Shown here in pieces: positions 1 to 7,072 of a stretch of DNA of 9,399 nucleotides. This DNA comes from Tardiphaga sp. (GTDB lineage: Bacteria > Pseudomonadota > Alphaproteobacteria > Rhizobiales > Xanthobacteraceae), in contig JAQGJY010000351.1 in the NCBI GenBank assembly GCA_028290325.1, positions 1-9,399 on the forward strand. The letters run 5' to 3'. Both the position numbers and the translations under genes were made by a program. Each line of letters begins with the position of its first letter. Position 1 is the stretch's first letter. The notes beneath the pieces are model-generated. The model made no database searches. It was not told the origin of the DNA and saw only the letters and a program-made list of their open reading frames with translations.

Positions 1-1022
1 TTCAGCCGCGTCGGGCCGATCACGCCGAGCACGCCGACGATCTGGCCGGAGCCGTCGCTATAGGGCGCGATGATCGTCGATGAGCCTGACAGCGAGAACA
101 GCTTGTTCTCCGAGCCGATGAAAATCCGCACCCCCTCGGCCCGCTCGGCGCGGCCCAGCAGGTCGATCACGCCGCGCTTGGCCTCGAGTTCGTCGAACAG
201 CAGCCGCACCCGCTCCAGATCGTCCAGCGCATGCAGATCGTCCAGCAAATTGGCCTGTCCGCGCACGATCAGCTGGCGGTCGTCATTGGCGCCGCCGGAC
301 CAGCTCGCGATGCCGGCCGAAATCACCTTCTGCGTCAGCTGATCCAGTTCGGCGCGATTTTGCGTCAGCGCGGTCTCCAGCTCGTGGCGGGCTTCGGCCA
401 GCGTGCGGCCCCTGATCCGCGCATTGAGGAAATTCGAGGCTTCCGTCAAAGCCGAGGTCGGCACGCCCGGCGGCAACACCAGCACGCGGTTTTCGACCTG
501 GCCGTCCTCGGCCACCAGCACGACCAATGCCTTTTCCGGCTCGAGTCGGACGAACTCGATGTGTTTGAGCCGCGAATTGGATTTCGCGGTCAGCACCACC
601 GCCGCCGCCCGCGTCAAGCCGGACAGCCGCGTCAGCGCCTCGCCCAACGCCGCCTCGACGGTTTGGGCGCGGCCAACCGACGACAATTGCGTCTGAATCG
701 ACTGGCGTTCCGGCTCGGTCAGGTCGCCGACCTGCATCAGCGCATCGACAAAAAACCGCAGCCCGAGTTCGGTCGGCAGCCGCCCGGCGGAGGTATGGGG
801 CGCGTAGATCAGACCGAGTTGTTCGAGGTCCGACATCACGTTGCGGACCGAGGCCGGCGACAGCGGCACGGTGATCAGCCGCGAGATGTTGCGTGAGCCG
901 ACCGGCTCGCCGGTGGCCAGATAGCTCTCGACGATCTGCCGGAAAATCTCGCGGCTGCGCTCGTTCAGCTGGGCGAGACCAGCATGTGGGGCGATCAGGC
1001 CGATAGGGTCGTGGTGAGCCAA
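1..1022 (-). CDS. hrcA: Heat-inducible transcription repressor HrcA (3' end beyond the window)
   Basis: HrcA represses chaperone genes (typically groESL) by binding the CIRCE operator; GroEL keeps it active, and heat stress releases repression. The visible 340 codons, read on the minus strand, show the family pattern. An N-terminal winged-helix DNA-binding region covers about residues 20-90, with 'RQIVESYLATGEPVGSR', 'SPASVRNVMSDLEQLG' and 'YAPHTSAGRLPTELGLRFFVD'. A GAF-like regulatory domain follows, ending in 'GVLGVIGPTRL', which normally lies about 20 residues before the C-terminus, so only a short tail is missing. I chose the TTG start at 1022: the translation then opens 'MAHHDPIGLIAP', as I recall for relatives, and an AGGA ribosome-binding site (1031-1034) lies 8 nt upstream. 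The gene follows a small membrane protein gene on the same strand after a 53-nt gap and may be co-transcribed with it. I saw no CIRCE inverted repeat in the leader. grpE commonly follows hrcA, but that lies outside the window. Confidence 0.95.
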   Translation of the reverse strand, partial: MAHHDPIGLIAPHAGLAQLNERSREIFRQIVESYLATGEPVGSRNISRLITVPLSPASVRNVMSDLEQLGLIYAPHTSAGRLPTELGLRFFVDALMQVGDLTEPERQSIQTQLSSVGRAQTVEAALGEALTRLSGLTRAAAVVLTAKSNSRLKHIEFVRLEPEKALVVLVAEDGQVENRVLVLPPGVPTSALTEASNFLNARIRGRTLAEARHELETALTQNRAELDQLTQKVISAGIASWSGGANDDRQLIVRGQANLLDDLHALDDLERVRLLFDELEAKRGVIDLLGRAERAEGVRIFIGSENKLFSLSGSSTIIAPYSDGSGQIVGVLGVIGPTRL

Positions 1023-1056
1023 AGTTGATGTCCTGTGGGCGCGTGAATGCCAGCGC

Positions 1057-1069
1057 GGCGCGGAGCGCC
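1057..1069 (-). other. Short GC hairpin between the small membrane protein gene and hrcA
   Basis: The sequence ggcgc-gga-gcgcc forms a perfect 5-bp stem with a 3-nt loop in the 53-nt gap, immediately after the upstream gene's stop and about 35 nt before the hrcA TTG start. No T-run follows it in the direction of transcription, so it is not a standard terminator. It could be an mRNA-processing or attenuation element, or chance in GC-rich DNA. Confidence 0.25.
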
Positions 1070-1075
1070 CCGATC

Positions 1076-1357
1076 TTATCCGAATATCTTCATGAAGGCG
1101 GCGGTCGCGCCGACCAGCGCCGCGCCGGCGGCCATCCCGCCGAAGGCGATCTGCCAGGGCGCGAGATCGCGGTCGCGCGAAAATTTGGCGGCTTCGGCGG
1201 CCAGCTTGGCGGCCTCGGCGCCCAACTTGCTGGTTTCAGCAATCAGTTTGTGCTGTTCGGCAACGAACTTCCGGGTTTCTTCCTGCATACGCAGGACGTG
1301 CGCCCATTCTTCGGCCTGAGCTCTGGCTGGATCGAAACCTTGGGTCGTGTCGGTCAT
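1076..1357 (-). CDS. Small coiled-coil protein with one C-terminal membrane helix, function unknown
   Basis: I do not recognise a named family for this 93-residue protein. Residues 1-20 are polar and acidic. Residues 20-65 are strongly helical, with Ala, Glu and Lys spaced like a coiled coil and a repeated 'AEAAKLAAEAAKF' pattern. Residues 68-92 ('PWQIAFGGMAAGAALVGA...') form a Gly/Ala-rich hydrophobic segment suited to one transmembrane helix. No signal-peptide cleavage site or catalytic motif is visible. The likely topology is a cytoplasmic coiled coil anchored by its C-terminus (inference). The ATG at 1357 is preceded by a good ribosome-binding sequence, gaggga, about 7 nt upstream. The same frame stays open much further upstream, but that part is antisense to rph and has no supporting features. 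The gene lies just upstream of hrcA on the same strand and divergent from rph. GC-rich codon use matches its neighbours. Confidence 0.75.
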   Translation of the reverse strand: MTDTTQGFDPARAQAEEWAHVLRMQEETRKFVAEQHKLIAETSKLGAEAAKLAAEAAKFSRDRDLAPWQIAFGGMAAGAALVGATAAFMKIFG

Positions 1358-1529
1358 CGGAGTTTCCCTCGCGCTCTCCTGCCGCTTAATCTGTCGTCCC
1401 GGCCGGCGAGTTACAAGCACGATCCGCGCGAAAGGCCGGCGCAAGGGTTGAACGGGGTTGCCGCTGGCGGTCGCCGCCCCTAAAAGCACCGCGAGTTGTG
1501 CCAATTCCCTTATTTGCTGGAGACTGATC
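1358..1529. promoter_or_regulatory. Divergent intergenic region between the small membrane protein gene and rph
   Basis: This 172-bp stretch separates divergently transcribed genes, so it should hold promoters for both directions. For rph the best sigma-70-like candidate is ttgccg (1458-1463), 17 bp, then taaaag (1481-1486), each matching four of six consensus bases; it lies about 45 bp before the rph start. For the minus strand I found no convincing -35/-10 pair. I saw no CIRCE element or other clear operator. Both start sites have good Shine-Dalgarno sequences. Confidence 0.35.
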
Positions 1530-2249
1530 ATGCGGCCAAGCCGTCGTGCGCCCGATGAACTGCGCGCCGTGTCGCTGGAACGCGGCGTGGTCAAATATGC
1601 CGAAGGCTCCTGCATGGTGAAGTTCGGCGATACCCATGTCCTCGTCACCGCCACGCTGGAGGAACGCCTGCCGCCGTGGCTCAAGGGGCAGGGCCGTGGC
1701 TGGGTCACGGCCGAATACGGCATGCTGCCGCGCGCGACGCTGGAACGCACCCGCCGCGAGGCCGCGTCCGGCAAGCAAGGCGGTCGCACCGTCGAAATCC
1801 AGCGCCTGATCGGACGCTCGCTGCGCGCCGCCGTCGATCTCGAGGCGCTCGGCGAGCGCCAAATCACGATCGATTGCGACGTGATCCAGGCCGACGGCGG
1901 CACCCGCACCGCCGCGATCACCGGCGCGTGGGTGGCTTTGGCCGATTGCATCGGCTGGATGAAGGGCCGCAACATGTTCAAGCACAGCAATCCGGTGCTG
2001 CGCGACAACATCGCCGCGATCTCCTGCGGCATCTACAACGGCACGCCGGTGCTCGATCTCGATTATGCCGAGGATTCGGAAGCTGATACCGACGCCAATT
2101 TCGTCATGACCGGCGACGGCCGCATCATCGAGGTGCAGGGCACCGCCGAGAAGACGCCGTTCTCGCAGGACGAATTTTTGAAGCTGATGGGGCTGGCGCA
2201 AAAGGGCATCGCGCGGCTGGTCGATCTGCAAAAGATGGCGGTGGCGTAG
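1530..2249 (+). CDS. rph: Ribonuclease PH
   Basis: RNase PH is a phosphate-dependent 3'-to-5' exoribonuclease that trims the 3' ends of tRNA precursors and works as a ring-shaped hexamer in the cytoplasm. The 239-residue product has the normal family length and is collinear with E. coli Rph as I recall it. It starts 'MRPSRR' and has 'EGSCMVKFGDTHVLVTA' (about 25-41), 'GWVTAEYGMLPRAT' (57-70), 'GKQGGRTVEIQRLIGRSLRAA' split across 81-101, 'IDCDVIQADGGTRTAAITGA' (114-133, with the GGTR phosphate-binding segment at 123-126), an acidic 'DLDYAEDS' stretch near 176-183 and 'GRIIEVQGTAE' (197-207). I chose the ATG at 1530 because it gives the conserved MRPSRR N-terminus and has ggaga 7 nt upstream; an upstream in-frame GTG at 1458 adds residues the family lacks. 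It is first in an rph-rdgB-hemW run. No key residue looks missing, in contrast to the frameshifted rph of E. coli K-12. Confidence 0.97.
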   Translation: MRPSRRAPDELRAVSLERGVVKYAEGSCMVKFGDTHVLVTATLEERLPPWLKGQGRGWVTAEYGMLPRATLERTRREAASGKQGGRTVEIQRLIGRSLRAAVDLEALGERQITIDCDVIQADGGTRTAAITGAWVALADCIGWMKGRNMFKHSNPVLRDNIAAISCGIYNGTPVLDLDYAEDSEADTDANFVMTGDGRIIEVQGTAEKTPFSQDEFLKLMGLAQKGIARLVDLQKMAVA

Positions 2250-2258
2250 CTTCACACG

Positions 2259-2374
2259 CGTTATTCCGGGCCCCGCGCGGCGATTTGCTGCGCGCGAACC
2301 TGGAATCCGGACAAGAAAAACCTGATGGGATTCCGGGCGACTCGCGCAAGATGCGCTTGCGTTCCGGAATGACG
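2259..2374. repeat. Bipartite palindromic intergenic repeat (REP/MITE-like)
   Basis: The element fills most of the 137-bp gap between rph and rdgB. Its ends are near-perfect inverted repeats: cgttattccgg (2259-2269) against ccggaatgacg (2364-2374), matching at 10 of 11 positions. Inside, ggaatcc (2302-2308) mirrors ggattcc (2328-2334). It can therefore fold as one long imperfect palindrome or as two adjacent hairpins. The left hairpin is bounded by attccgg and cctggaat. The right is bounded by attccgg (2330-2336) and ccggaat (2364-2370), with an inner cgcaa/ttgcg stem. Similar 'gtcattccgg...ccggaatgac' sequences are frequent between genes in Bradyrhizobium and Rhodopseudomonas genomes (recalled, not searched). 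No open reading frame or transposase is present. It may form stem-loops in an rph-rdgB transcript, and it ends 12 nt before the rdgB start. Confidence 0.75.
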
Positions 2375-2386
2375 GTATAAAGATTC

Positions 2387-3028
2387 ATGAAGTCCCACCG
2401 ACGAATCACCGGCCGCCTCGTGATCGCGACCCACAATCCCGGCAAGCTCGCCGAGATGCGCGAGCTGCTGTCGCCTTACGGCATCGACGCGGTCTCCGCC
2501 GGTGAGTTGAATCTCGGCGAGCCGGAGGAGACCGGCGCGACGTTCAAGGCCAATGCCGCGATCAAGGCGGTCGCCGCCGCGCAGGCGTCGCAACTGCCGG
2601 CCTTTGCCGATGATTCCGGACTTGTGGTCGATGCGCTCGACGGCGCGCCCGGCATCTATTCGGCGCGCTGGGCCGGCGACAGCAAGGACTTCACCGCCGC
2701 GATGACGCGCATCGAACGCCTGCTTCAGGAGCGCGGCGCGACGACGCCCGACCAGCGCAAGGCGCACTTCGTCTCGGCGCTGTGCGTGGCTTGGCCCGAC
2801 GGTCATCTCGAAGAGGTCGAGGCGCGCGCCGACGGCACGCTGGTCTGGCCGCCGCGTGGCGACGCCGGCTTCGGCTACGACCCGTTATTTTTGCCGGACG
2901 GCCATACCCGGACCTTCGGCGAAATGACGTCGATGGAAAAACACGGCCTGCCGCCGCATGGCCTCGGCCTGTCGCATCGCGCCAAGGCCTTCGTGTTGCT
3001 CGCGGAGATGTGTCTCGATGCGCGTTGA
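2387..3028 (+). CDS. rdgB: XTP/dITP pyrophosphatase (RdgB/HAM1 family)
   Basis: This enzyme hydrolyses dITP, XTP and ITP to monophosphates plus pyrophosphate, removing deaminated purine nucleotides before they enter DNA or RNA. The 213-residue protein carries the family signatures: 'VIATHNPGKLAEM' (12-24) for the nucleotide-binding loop, 'FADDSGLVVDAL' (73-84) with the metal-binding DDSG at 75-78, 'GIYSARWAG' (89-97), 'GFGYDPLF' (161-168) and 'LSHRAKAF' (195-202). Between the 'GEMTSMEKHG' and 'SHRAKAF' blocks sits a short Pro/Gly segment (about 188-194) that I believe is usual in alphaproteobacterial versions. The ATG at 2387 gives the expected N-terminus. Its ribosome-binding site is weak (aaaga), and the palindromic repeat ends 12 nt upstream, so initiation may depend on RNA folding there. 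The 3' end overlaps hemW by 11 nt, which suggests translational coupling. Confidence 0.96.
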   Translation: MKSHRRITGRLVIATHNPGKLAEMRELLSPYGIDAVSAGELNLGEPEETGATFKANAAIKAVAAAQASQLPAFADDSGLVVDALDGAPGIYSARWAGDSKDFTAAMTRIERLLQERGATTPDQRKAHFVSALCVAWPDGHLEEVEARADGTLVWPPRGDAGFGYDPLFLPDGHTRTFGEMTSMEKHGLPPHGLGLSHRAKAFVLLAEMCLDAR

Positions 3029-4175
3029 GAGCGATACGACGTTTGGCGTCTACATCCACTGGCCGTTCTGCCTGTCGAAGTGCCCCTATTGCGACTTCAA
3101 CAGCCACGTCCGCCATCAACCGATCGATCAGCCGCGCTTCGCGGCCGCCTTCGCGCGCGAGATCGAAACCACCGCCGCGCGCACGCCGGGCCGCACCGTC
3201 TCGTCGATCTTTCTCGGCGGCGGCACGCCGTCGCTGATGGATCCATCAACCGTCGGCGCGATTCTCGACGCCATCGGCAAACACTGGAGCGTCGCGCCCG
3301 ACGTCGAGATCTCGCTCGAAGCCAACCCGACCAGCGTCGAGGCGACGCGGTTCCGGGGCTATCGCGCCGCCGGCGTCAACCGTGTGTCGCTTGGCGTGCA
3401 GGCGCTCGACGATGCGTCGCTGAAATCGCTCGGGCGACTGCACAGCGCGCGCGAGGCGCTCGATGCCGTCGCCATCGCCCGCCGCGTGTTCGATCGCTAC
3501 TCGTTCGATCTGATCTATGCGCGGCCGGACCAGACACCGGCGATGTGGACCGACGAACTCAAGCTGGCGATCTCCGAAGCCGCCGAGCATCTGTCGCTCT
3601 ATCAACTCACCATCGAGGAAGGCACGCCGTTCTTCGGCTTGCACGCCGCCGGCAAGTTGAAGACGCCAGACGAAGCCGTCGCGCGCGCGTTGTATGACGT
3701 GACGCAGGAGGTCTGCGCGCGACACGGCCTGCCGTCCTATGAGATTTCCAACCACGCGCGGTCCGGCGCGCAGTGCAAGCACAACCTGGTTTACTGGCGC
3801 GGGCAGGAATATGCCGGTATCGGGCCCGGCGCGCACGGCCGTCTCGACATTGCCCGCGTGCGCCATGCGATCGCCACCGAGAAGCGGCCCGAGACCTGGC
3901 TGATGCGCGTCGAGGCCACCGGCCACGGCATCGTCACCGACGATCTGCTCAACAGCGAAGAGCGCGCTGACGAATTTCTGCTGATGGGTCTGCGGCTGTC
4001 GGAAGGCATCGACCCGGCCCGCTACAAGGCCTTGTCCGGCCGCGCGCTGGATCCGCATCGCATCGACATTCTGCGCGATGAAGGCGCCATCGTGGTCGAG
4101 GCCAATGGCCGCCTGCGCGTGACGCAATCCGGATTTCCGCTGCTCGACGCGGTGGTCGCCGATCTGGCGGCGTGA
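3018..4175 (+). CDS. hemW: HemW-type radical SAM haem chaperone (coproporphyrinogen III oxidase-like)
   Basis: HemW proteins are radical SAM relatives of HemN that bind haem and a [4Fe-4S] cluster and are thought to deliver haem to apoproteins; they lack demonstrated coproporphyrinogen dehydrogenase activity. The 385-residue product has 'GVYIHWPFC' then C18-x3-C22-x2-C25 followed by D26-F27. The phenylalanine at the position of HemN's fourth cysteine marks HemW rather than HemN. 'FLGGGTPSLM' (65-74) is the SAM-contacting segment, 'GVNRVSLGVQ' follows, 'LSLYQLTIEEGTPF' lies mid-protein and 'GIGPGAHGR' is near residue 270. A C-terminal HemN_C-like wing with 'EFLLMGLRLSEGID' completes it. I chose the ATG at 3018, eleven bases inside the end of rdgB, because it puts the radical SAM core at the usual distance from the N-terminus and has ggag at 3003-3006. 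The frame is open upstream to 2958, but those codons overlap conserved rdgB sequence. The gene converges with lppC. Confidence 0.95.
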   Translation: MRVESDTTFGVYIHWPFCLSKCPYCDFNSHVRHQPIDQPRFAAAFAREIETTAARTPGRTVSSIFLGGGTPSLMDPSTVGAILDAIGKHWSVAPDVEISLEANPTSVEATRFRGYRAAGVNRVSLGVQALDDASLKSLGRLHSAREALDAVAIARRVFDRYSFDLIYARPDQTPAMWTDELKLAISEAAEHLSLYQLTIEEGTPFFGLHAAGKLKTPDEAVARALYDVTQEVCARHGLPSYEISNHARSGAQCKHNLVYWRGQEYAGIGPGAHGRLDIARVRHAIATEKRPETWLMRVEATGHGIVTDDLLNSEERADEFLLMGLRLSEGIDPARYKALSGRALDPHRIDILRDEGAIVVEANGRLRVTQSGFPLLDAVVADLAA

Positions 4176-4178
4176 CCC

Positions 4179-4218
4179 CCGCTCATCCGCGCAACGTCTA
4201 CCCGCTTGCGCTCAGCGG
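4179..4218. terminator. Nested hairpin in the hemW/lppC convergent gap (possible bidirectional terminator)
   Basis: The 56-bp gap between the two convergent stop codons contains an inner stem gcgcaa (4189-4194)/ttgcgc (4206-4211) with an 11-nt loop. An outer stem ccgct (4179-4183)/agcgg (4214-4218) encloses it, with a small asymmetric internal loop between. A structure in this position could end transcription from both sides. Neither side has a T-run, so intrinsic termination is uncertain; it may act as an mRNA 3'-end stabiliser instead. Confidence 0.35.
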
Positions 4219-4231
4219 ACGGCGTTGAACC

Positions 4232-5419
4232 CTAGGCCCCGAAACTCTTCGGCGATCCCGCCACCGGCGTGCCGCCGCCCGAGCCGACGCGCATGATCGC
4301 GAGGCCGCGTTCGTTGCTGCCATCGGGCCGGAATCGAAACAGCCCGTCGATCCCGGCGAAGCCCGACGGATTGGTCAACACCTCGGGCGCGAATCGTTGG
4401 CCGCCTTGCGTGCGCGCCAACGCCGCGACCAGCGCCACCGCGTCATAGGCCAGTGTCGCGGTGCGCACCGGATCGCCGCCGAATTTCGCCCGGTAGCGGC
4501 CCGCGAAGGCGCGGAAACCGGCCGGATCCGGCGCGGCATACAGCCCGCCTTGCATCGCCGCGCTGCCGAACACGCGCGGATTGTCCCACAGACCCGTCCC
4601 CAGCAATTGAATGTTGCGCAGATTGGCGCCCGCCGCGGTCAGCGCGTCGGCCATCGCCGCCACGGTCTCTCCGTCATCGGCCAGCATCAACGCATCGGCG
4701 CCGCCGAGCTGCTGCGCCAGGTTGCGCGCCGAGCCGGCGCGGTCGGCGCCATATTTCTCGAACGCCGCGACGCGGCCGTTCTTGCGCCCGACCGCCTGCT
4801 TGAAGGCGACCTCGACGACGTTGCCATAGGCGTTTTCCGGCAGCAGCGCCGCATAAGAGCGCTTGCCGGTGCCGGCGGCGTAATCGACGATGCGATTGAC
4901 GTCGGATTCCGGCAGGAAGCTGAGCAGATAGACGCCGCGCCCCGCGACGCTGGAATCCGTCGAGAAGGCGATCACCGAGACGTTGCGCGGGCGGGCCAAG
5001 GCGGCGACCGCCGGAACCGAGGTGGCGAACAACGGCCCGAGAATGATCTCGACACCCTCGTCGAGTGCCTGCTGCGCGGCGCTTGACGCGCCCTGCGCCG
5101 TGCCGGCGTCATCCTTGATCAGCAACTGGACATTCGGATTCTGGAATTCGGCCAGCGCCATCTCGGCGGCGTTGCGCATCGACTGCGCGGCGACGGCGGC
5201 ATTGCCCGACCCCGACAGCGGCAAGATCAGCCCGACCTTGACCTGCCCGCTGCCCACGGCGGCCGGCTGTTGCGGCGGCCCGGAGGGCGCTGTCGCCGAC
5301 GAGAACGGCGACGACATCCCGGCGCACGCCCCCAGCAACGGCGCGCCGAGGATCAGCCCCGCGACCGTGCGGCGGGTTGCGCCCCGGTTGTTGCTGCTGG
5401 AATCGTGCGGGCCGGCCAT
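4232..5419 (-). CDS. LppC/LpoA-family lipoprotein with a type 1 periplasmic-binding fold (penicillin-binding protein activator family)
   Basis: The 395-residue protein is an exported lipoprotein whose body is a type 1 periplasmic-binding (Leu/Ile/Val-binding-like) fold, the domain found in LpoA/YraM. LpoA stimulates PBP1A in enterobacteria; whether this short alphaproteobacterial form does so is inference. The signal region has a twin arginine (T15-R16-R17), a hydrophobic stretch (19-29) and a lipobox L29-G30-A31-C32, so Cys32 should be lipidated. A Ser/Pro/Gln-rich linker spans about 35-58. The binding-protein fold starts at 'VKVGLILPLSGSGNAAVAAQ' (60-79) and includes 'EIILGPLFATSVPAVAALA' and, near the C-terminus, 'GFAGIDGLFRFRPDGSNERG'. 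It lacks the N-terminal TPR-like domain of enterobacterial LpoA. The ATG at 5419 is out of frame with two nearby ATGs, and a gagag sequence precedes it. It diverges from rsmI, keeping the rsmI-lppC-yraN association in a rearranged order. A substrate-binding role is the alternative. Confidence 0.9.
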   Translation of the reverse strand: MAGPHDSSSNNRGATRRTVAGLILGAPLLGACAGMSSPFSSATAPSGPPQQPAAVGSGQVKVGLILPLSGSGNAAVAAQSMRNAAEMALAEFQNPNVQLLIKDDAGTAQGASSAAQQALDEGVEIILGPLFATSVPAVAALARPRNVSVIAFSTDSSVAGRGVYLLSFLPESDVNRIVDYAAGTGKRSYAALLPENAYGNVVEVAFKQAVGRKNGRVAAFEKYGADRAGSARNLAQQLGGADALMLADDGETVAAMADALTAAGANLRNIQLLGTGLWDNPRVFGSAAMQGGLYAAPDPAGFRAFAGRYRAKFGGDPVRTATLAYDAVALVAALARTQGGQRFAPEVLTNPSGFAGIDGLFRFRPDGSNERGLAIMRVGSGGGTPVAGSPKSFGA

Positions 5420-5594
5420 ACCATTACTCTCATTGCCGCTTCATCAGGCGCGACCGAACCTCTCCGCGATCAAGAGGAGAACATTTAGGCATAATGTCGG
5501 CGATTAGTTAAATGAAACAAACCGATTGTTCCGAATCGCGCCGAGTGTTGCCGCAAAGTCGAAATCGCTGTCGCGGCGGCCCGGTTCGCCTTAA
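5420..5594. promoter_or_regulatory. Divergent intergenic region between lppC and rsmI
   Basis: This AT-richer 175-bp gap separates two divergent genes. On the minus strand a possible promoter for lppC is ttgttt (5520-5515), 18 bp, then cattat (5496-5491), leaving a leader of about 70 nt; it matches consensus only loosely. On the plus strand ttaaat (5508-5513) could serve as a -10 for rsmI, but no good -35 precedes it. The inverted repeat cctct...agagg near 5459-5477 is short. No named operator is recognisable. Confidence 0.3.
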
Positions 5595-6537
<943 letters not shown>

Positions 6538-6551
<14 letters not shown>

Positions 6552-6954
6552 AGCAGCCCAAACTAAAGTAGCGACGCCTAAAGCGCCGGCCGCGCCGGCG
6601 CGCGTCGCCGCCTTCAACGCCGGCGTCAGCGCCGAGACCGCCGCCGCCGATTATCTCAAGGCGCGTGGCTATGTCATTCTCGCGACGCGCTTCAAGACGC
6701 CCCATGGCGAGATCGATCTCGTGGCTCAATCACAAAACCTCCTCGCCTTCGTCGAGGTCAAGGCCCGCGCCCGCCTTGACGACGCCGCCTGCGCCATCAC
6801 GCCGCGCCAGCAGCGTCGGATCATCGCCGCCGCCAGCGCGTGGCTCGCCAACCATCCCGAGCATGCCGAATTCGACATGCGCTTCGACGCGTTGCTGATT
6901 GCGCCGAAGCGTCCGCCGCGCCATCTGATGGCGGCGTTCGACGCCAGTGAGTGA
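6538..6954 (+). CDS. yraN: YraN family protein (UPF0102, endonuclease-like fold)
   Basis: YraN proteins resemble Holliday-junction-resolvase-type (Hjc-like) nucleases by fold, but their role is not established. In this 138-residue protein the conserved block runs from about residue 30: 'GVSAETAAADYLKARGY' (29-45), 'HGEIDLVA' (56-63) and 'LAFVEVKARARLDDA' (69-83). Asp60, Glu73 and Lys75 form the D...ExK nuclease-type pattern. 'ITPRQQRRIIAAASAWL' (87-103) and 'MRFDALLI' (114-121) follow. Residues 1-24 are Ala/Lys/Pro-rich and low-complexity, encoded in part by three spaced copies of ctaaag, and are probably disordered. The ATG at 6538 overlaps the end of rsmI by 14 nt in another frame and has a gagagagg-like ribosome-binding sequence upstream, pointing to translational coupling. 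Linkage to rsmI and to an lppC gene is widely conserved. Confidence 0.93.
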
Positions 6955-6995
6955 GATGATTTGGATGATATGAGTGTCAACGCGGGCGGTCTCCA

Positions 6996-7016
6996 CCTCT
7001 CCCCATCAAGGAGAGG
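6996..7016. repeat. Short perfect hairpin in the gshB leader
   Basis: cctctcc (6996-7002) and ggagagg (7010-7016) are perfect inverted repeats with a 7-nt loop, 57 nt before the gshB start and 41 nt after the yraN stop. Intergenic palindromes with cctctcccc/ggggagagg arms are common in rhizobial and related genomes as I recall, so this may be a degenerate dispersed repeat. The right arm also contains a strong Shine-Dalgarno-like aaggagagg, but no plausible start codon follows at the right distance. It lacks a T-run, so it is not a clear terminator. Confidence 0.5.
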
Positions 7017-7072
7017 GAGCGCACATCACACTGAGCAGCGGTTTTATCAAATCAAAAAGTGGATCGAACAAG

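Noticed and set aside
231..896. A 221-codon plus-strand open frame over hrcA
   Set aside because: The minus strand encodes HrcA with all its domains; the plus frame is Gln/Arg/His-rich shadow sequence.
1023..1529. A CIRCE operator near hrcA
   Set aside because: I looked for the ttagcactc/gagtgctaa inverted repeat in both intergenic stretches and saw nothing close. In alphaproteobacteria CIRCE usually controls groESL rather than hrcA itself.
1386..2255. A 289-codon open frame on the minus strand across rph
   Set aside because: Antisense to complete rph, with composition typical of a shadow frame and no motif.
2958..3017. An upstream start that would extend HemW by 20 residues
   Set aside because: The added residues come from codons overlapping the conserved C-terminal block of rdgB and resemble no HemW N-terminus; the ATG at 3018 places the cysteine motif correctly.
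6974..7072. A GTG start that would extend GshB by 33 residues
   Set aside because: The extension reads through the intergenic hairpin and has no conserved sequence, while the family N-terminus begins at the ATG at 7073.
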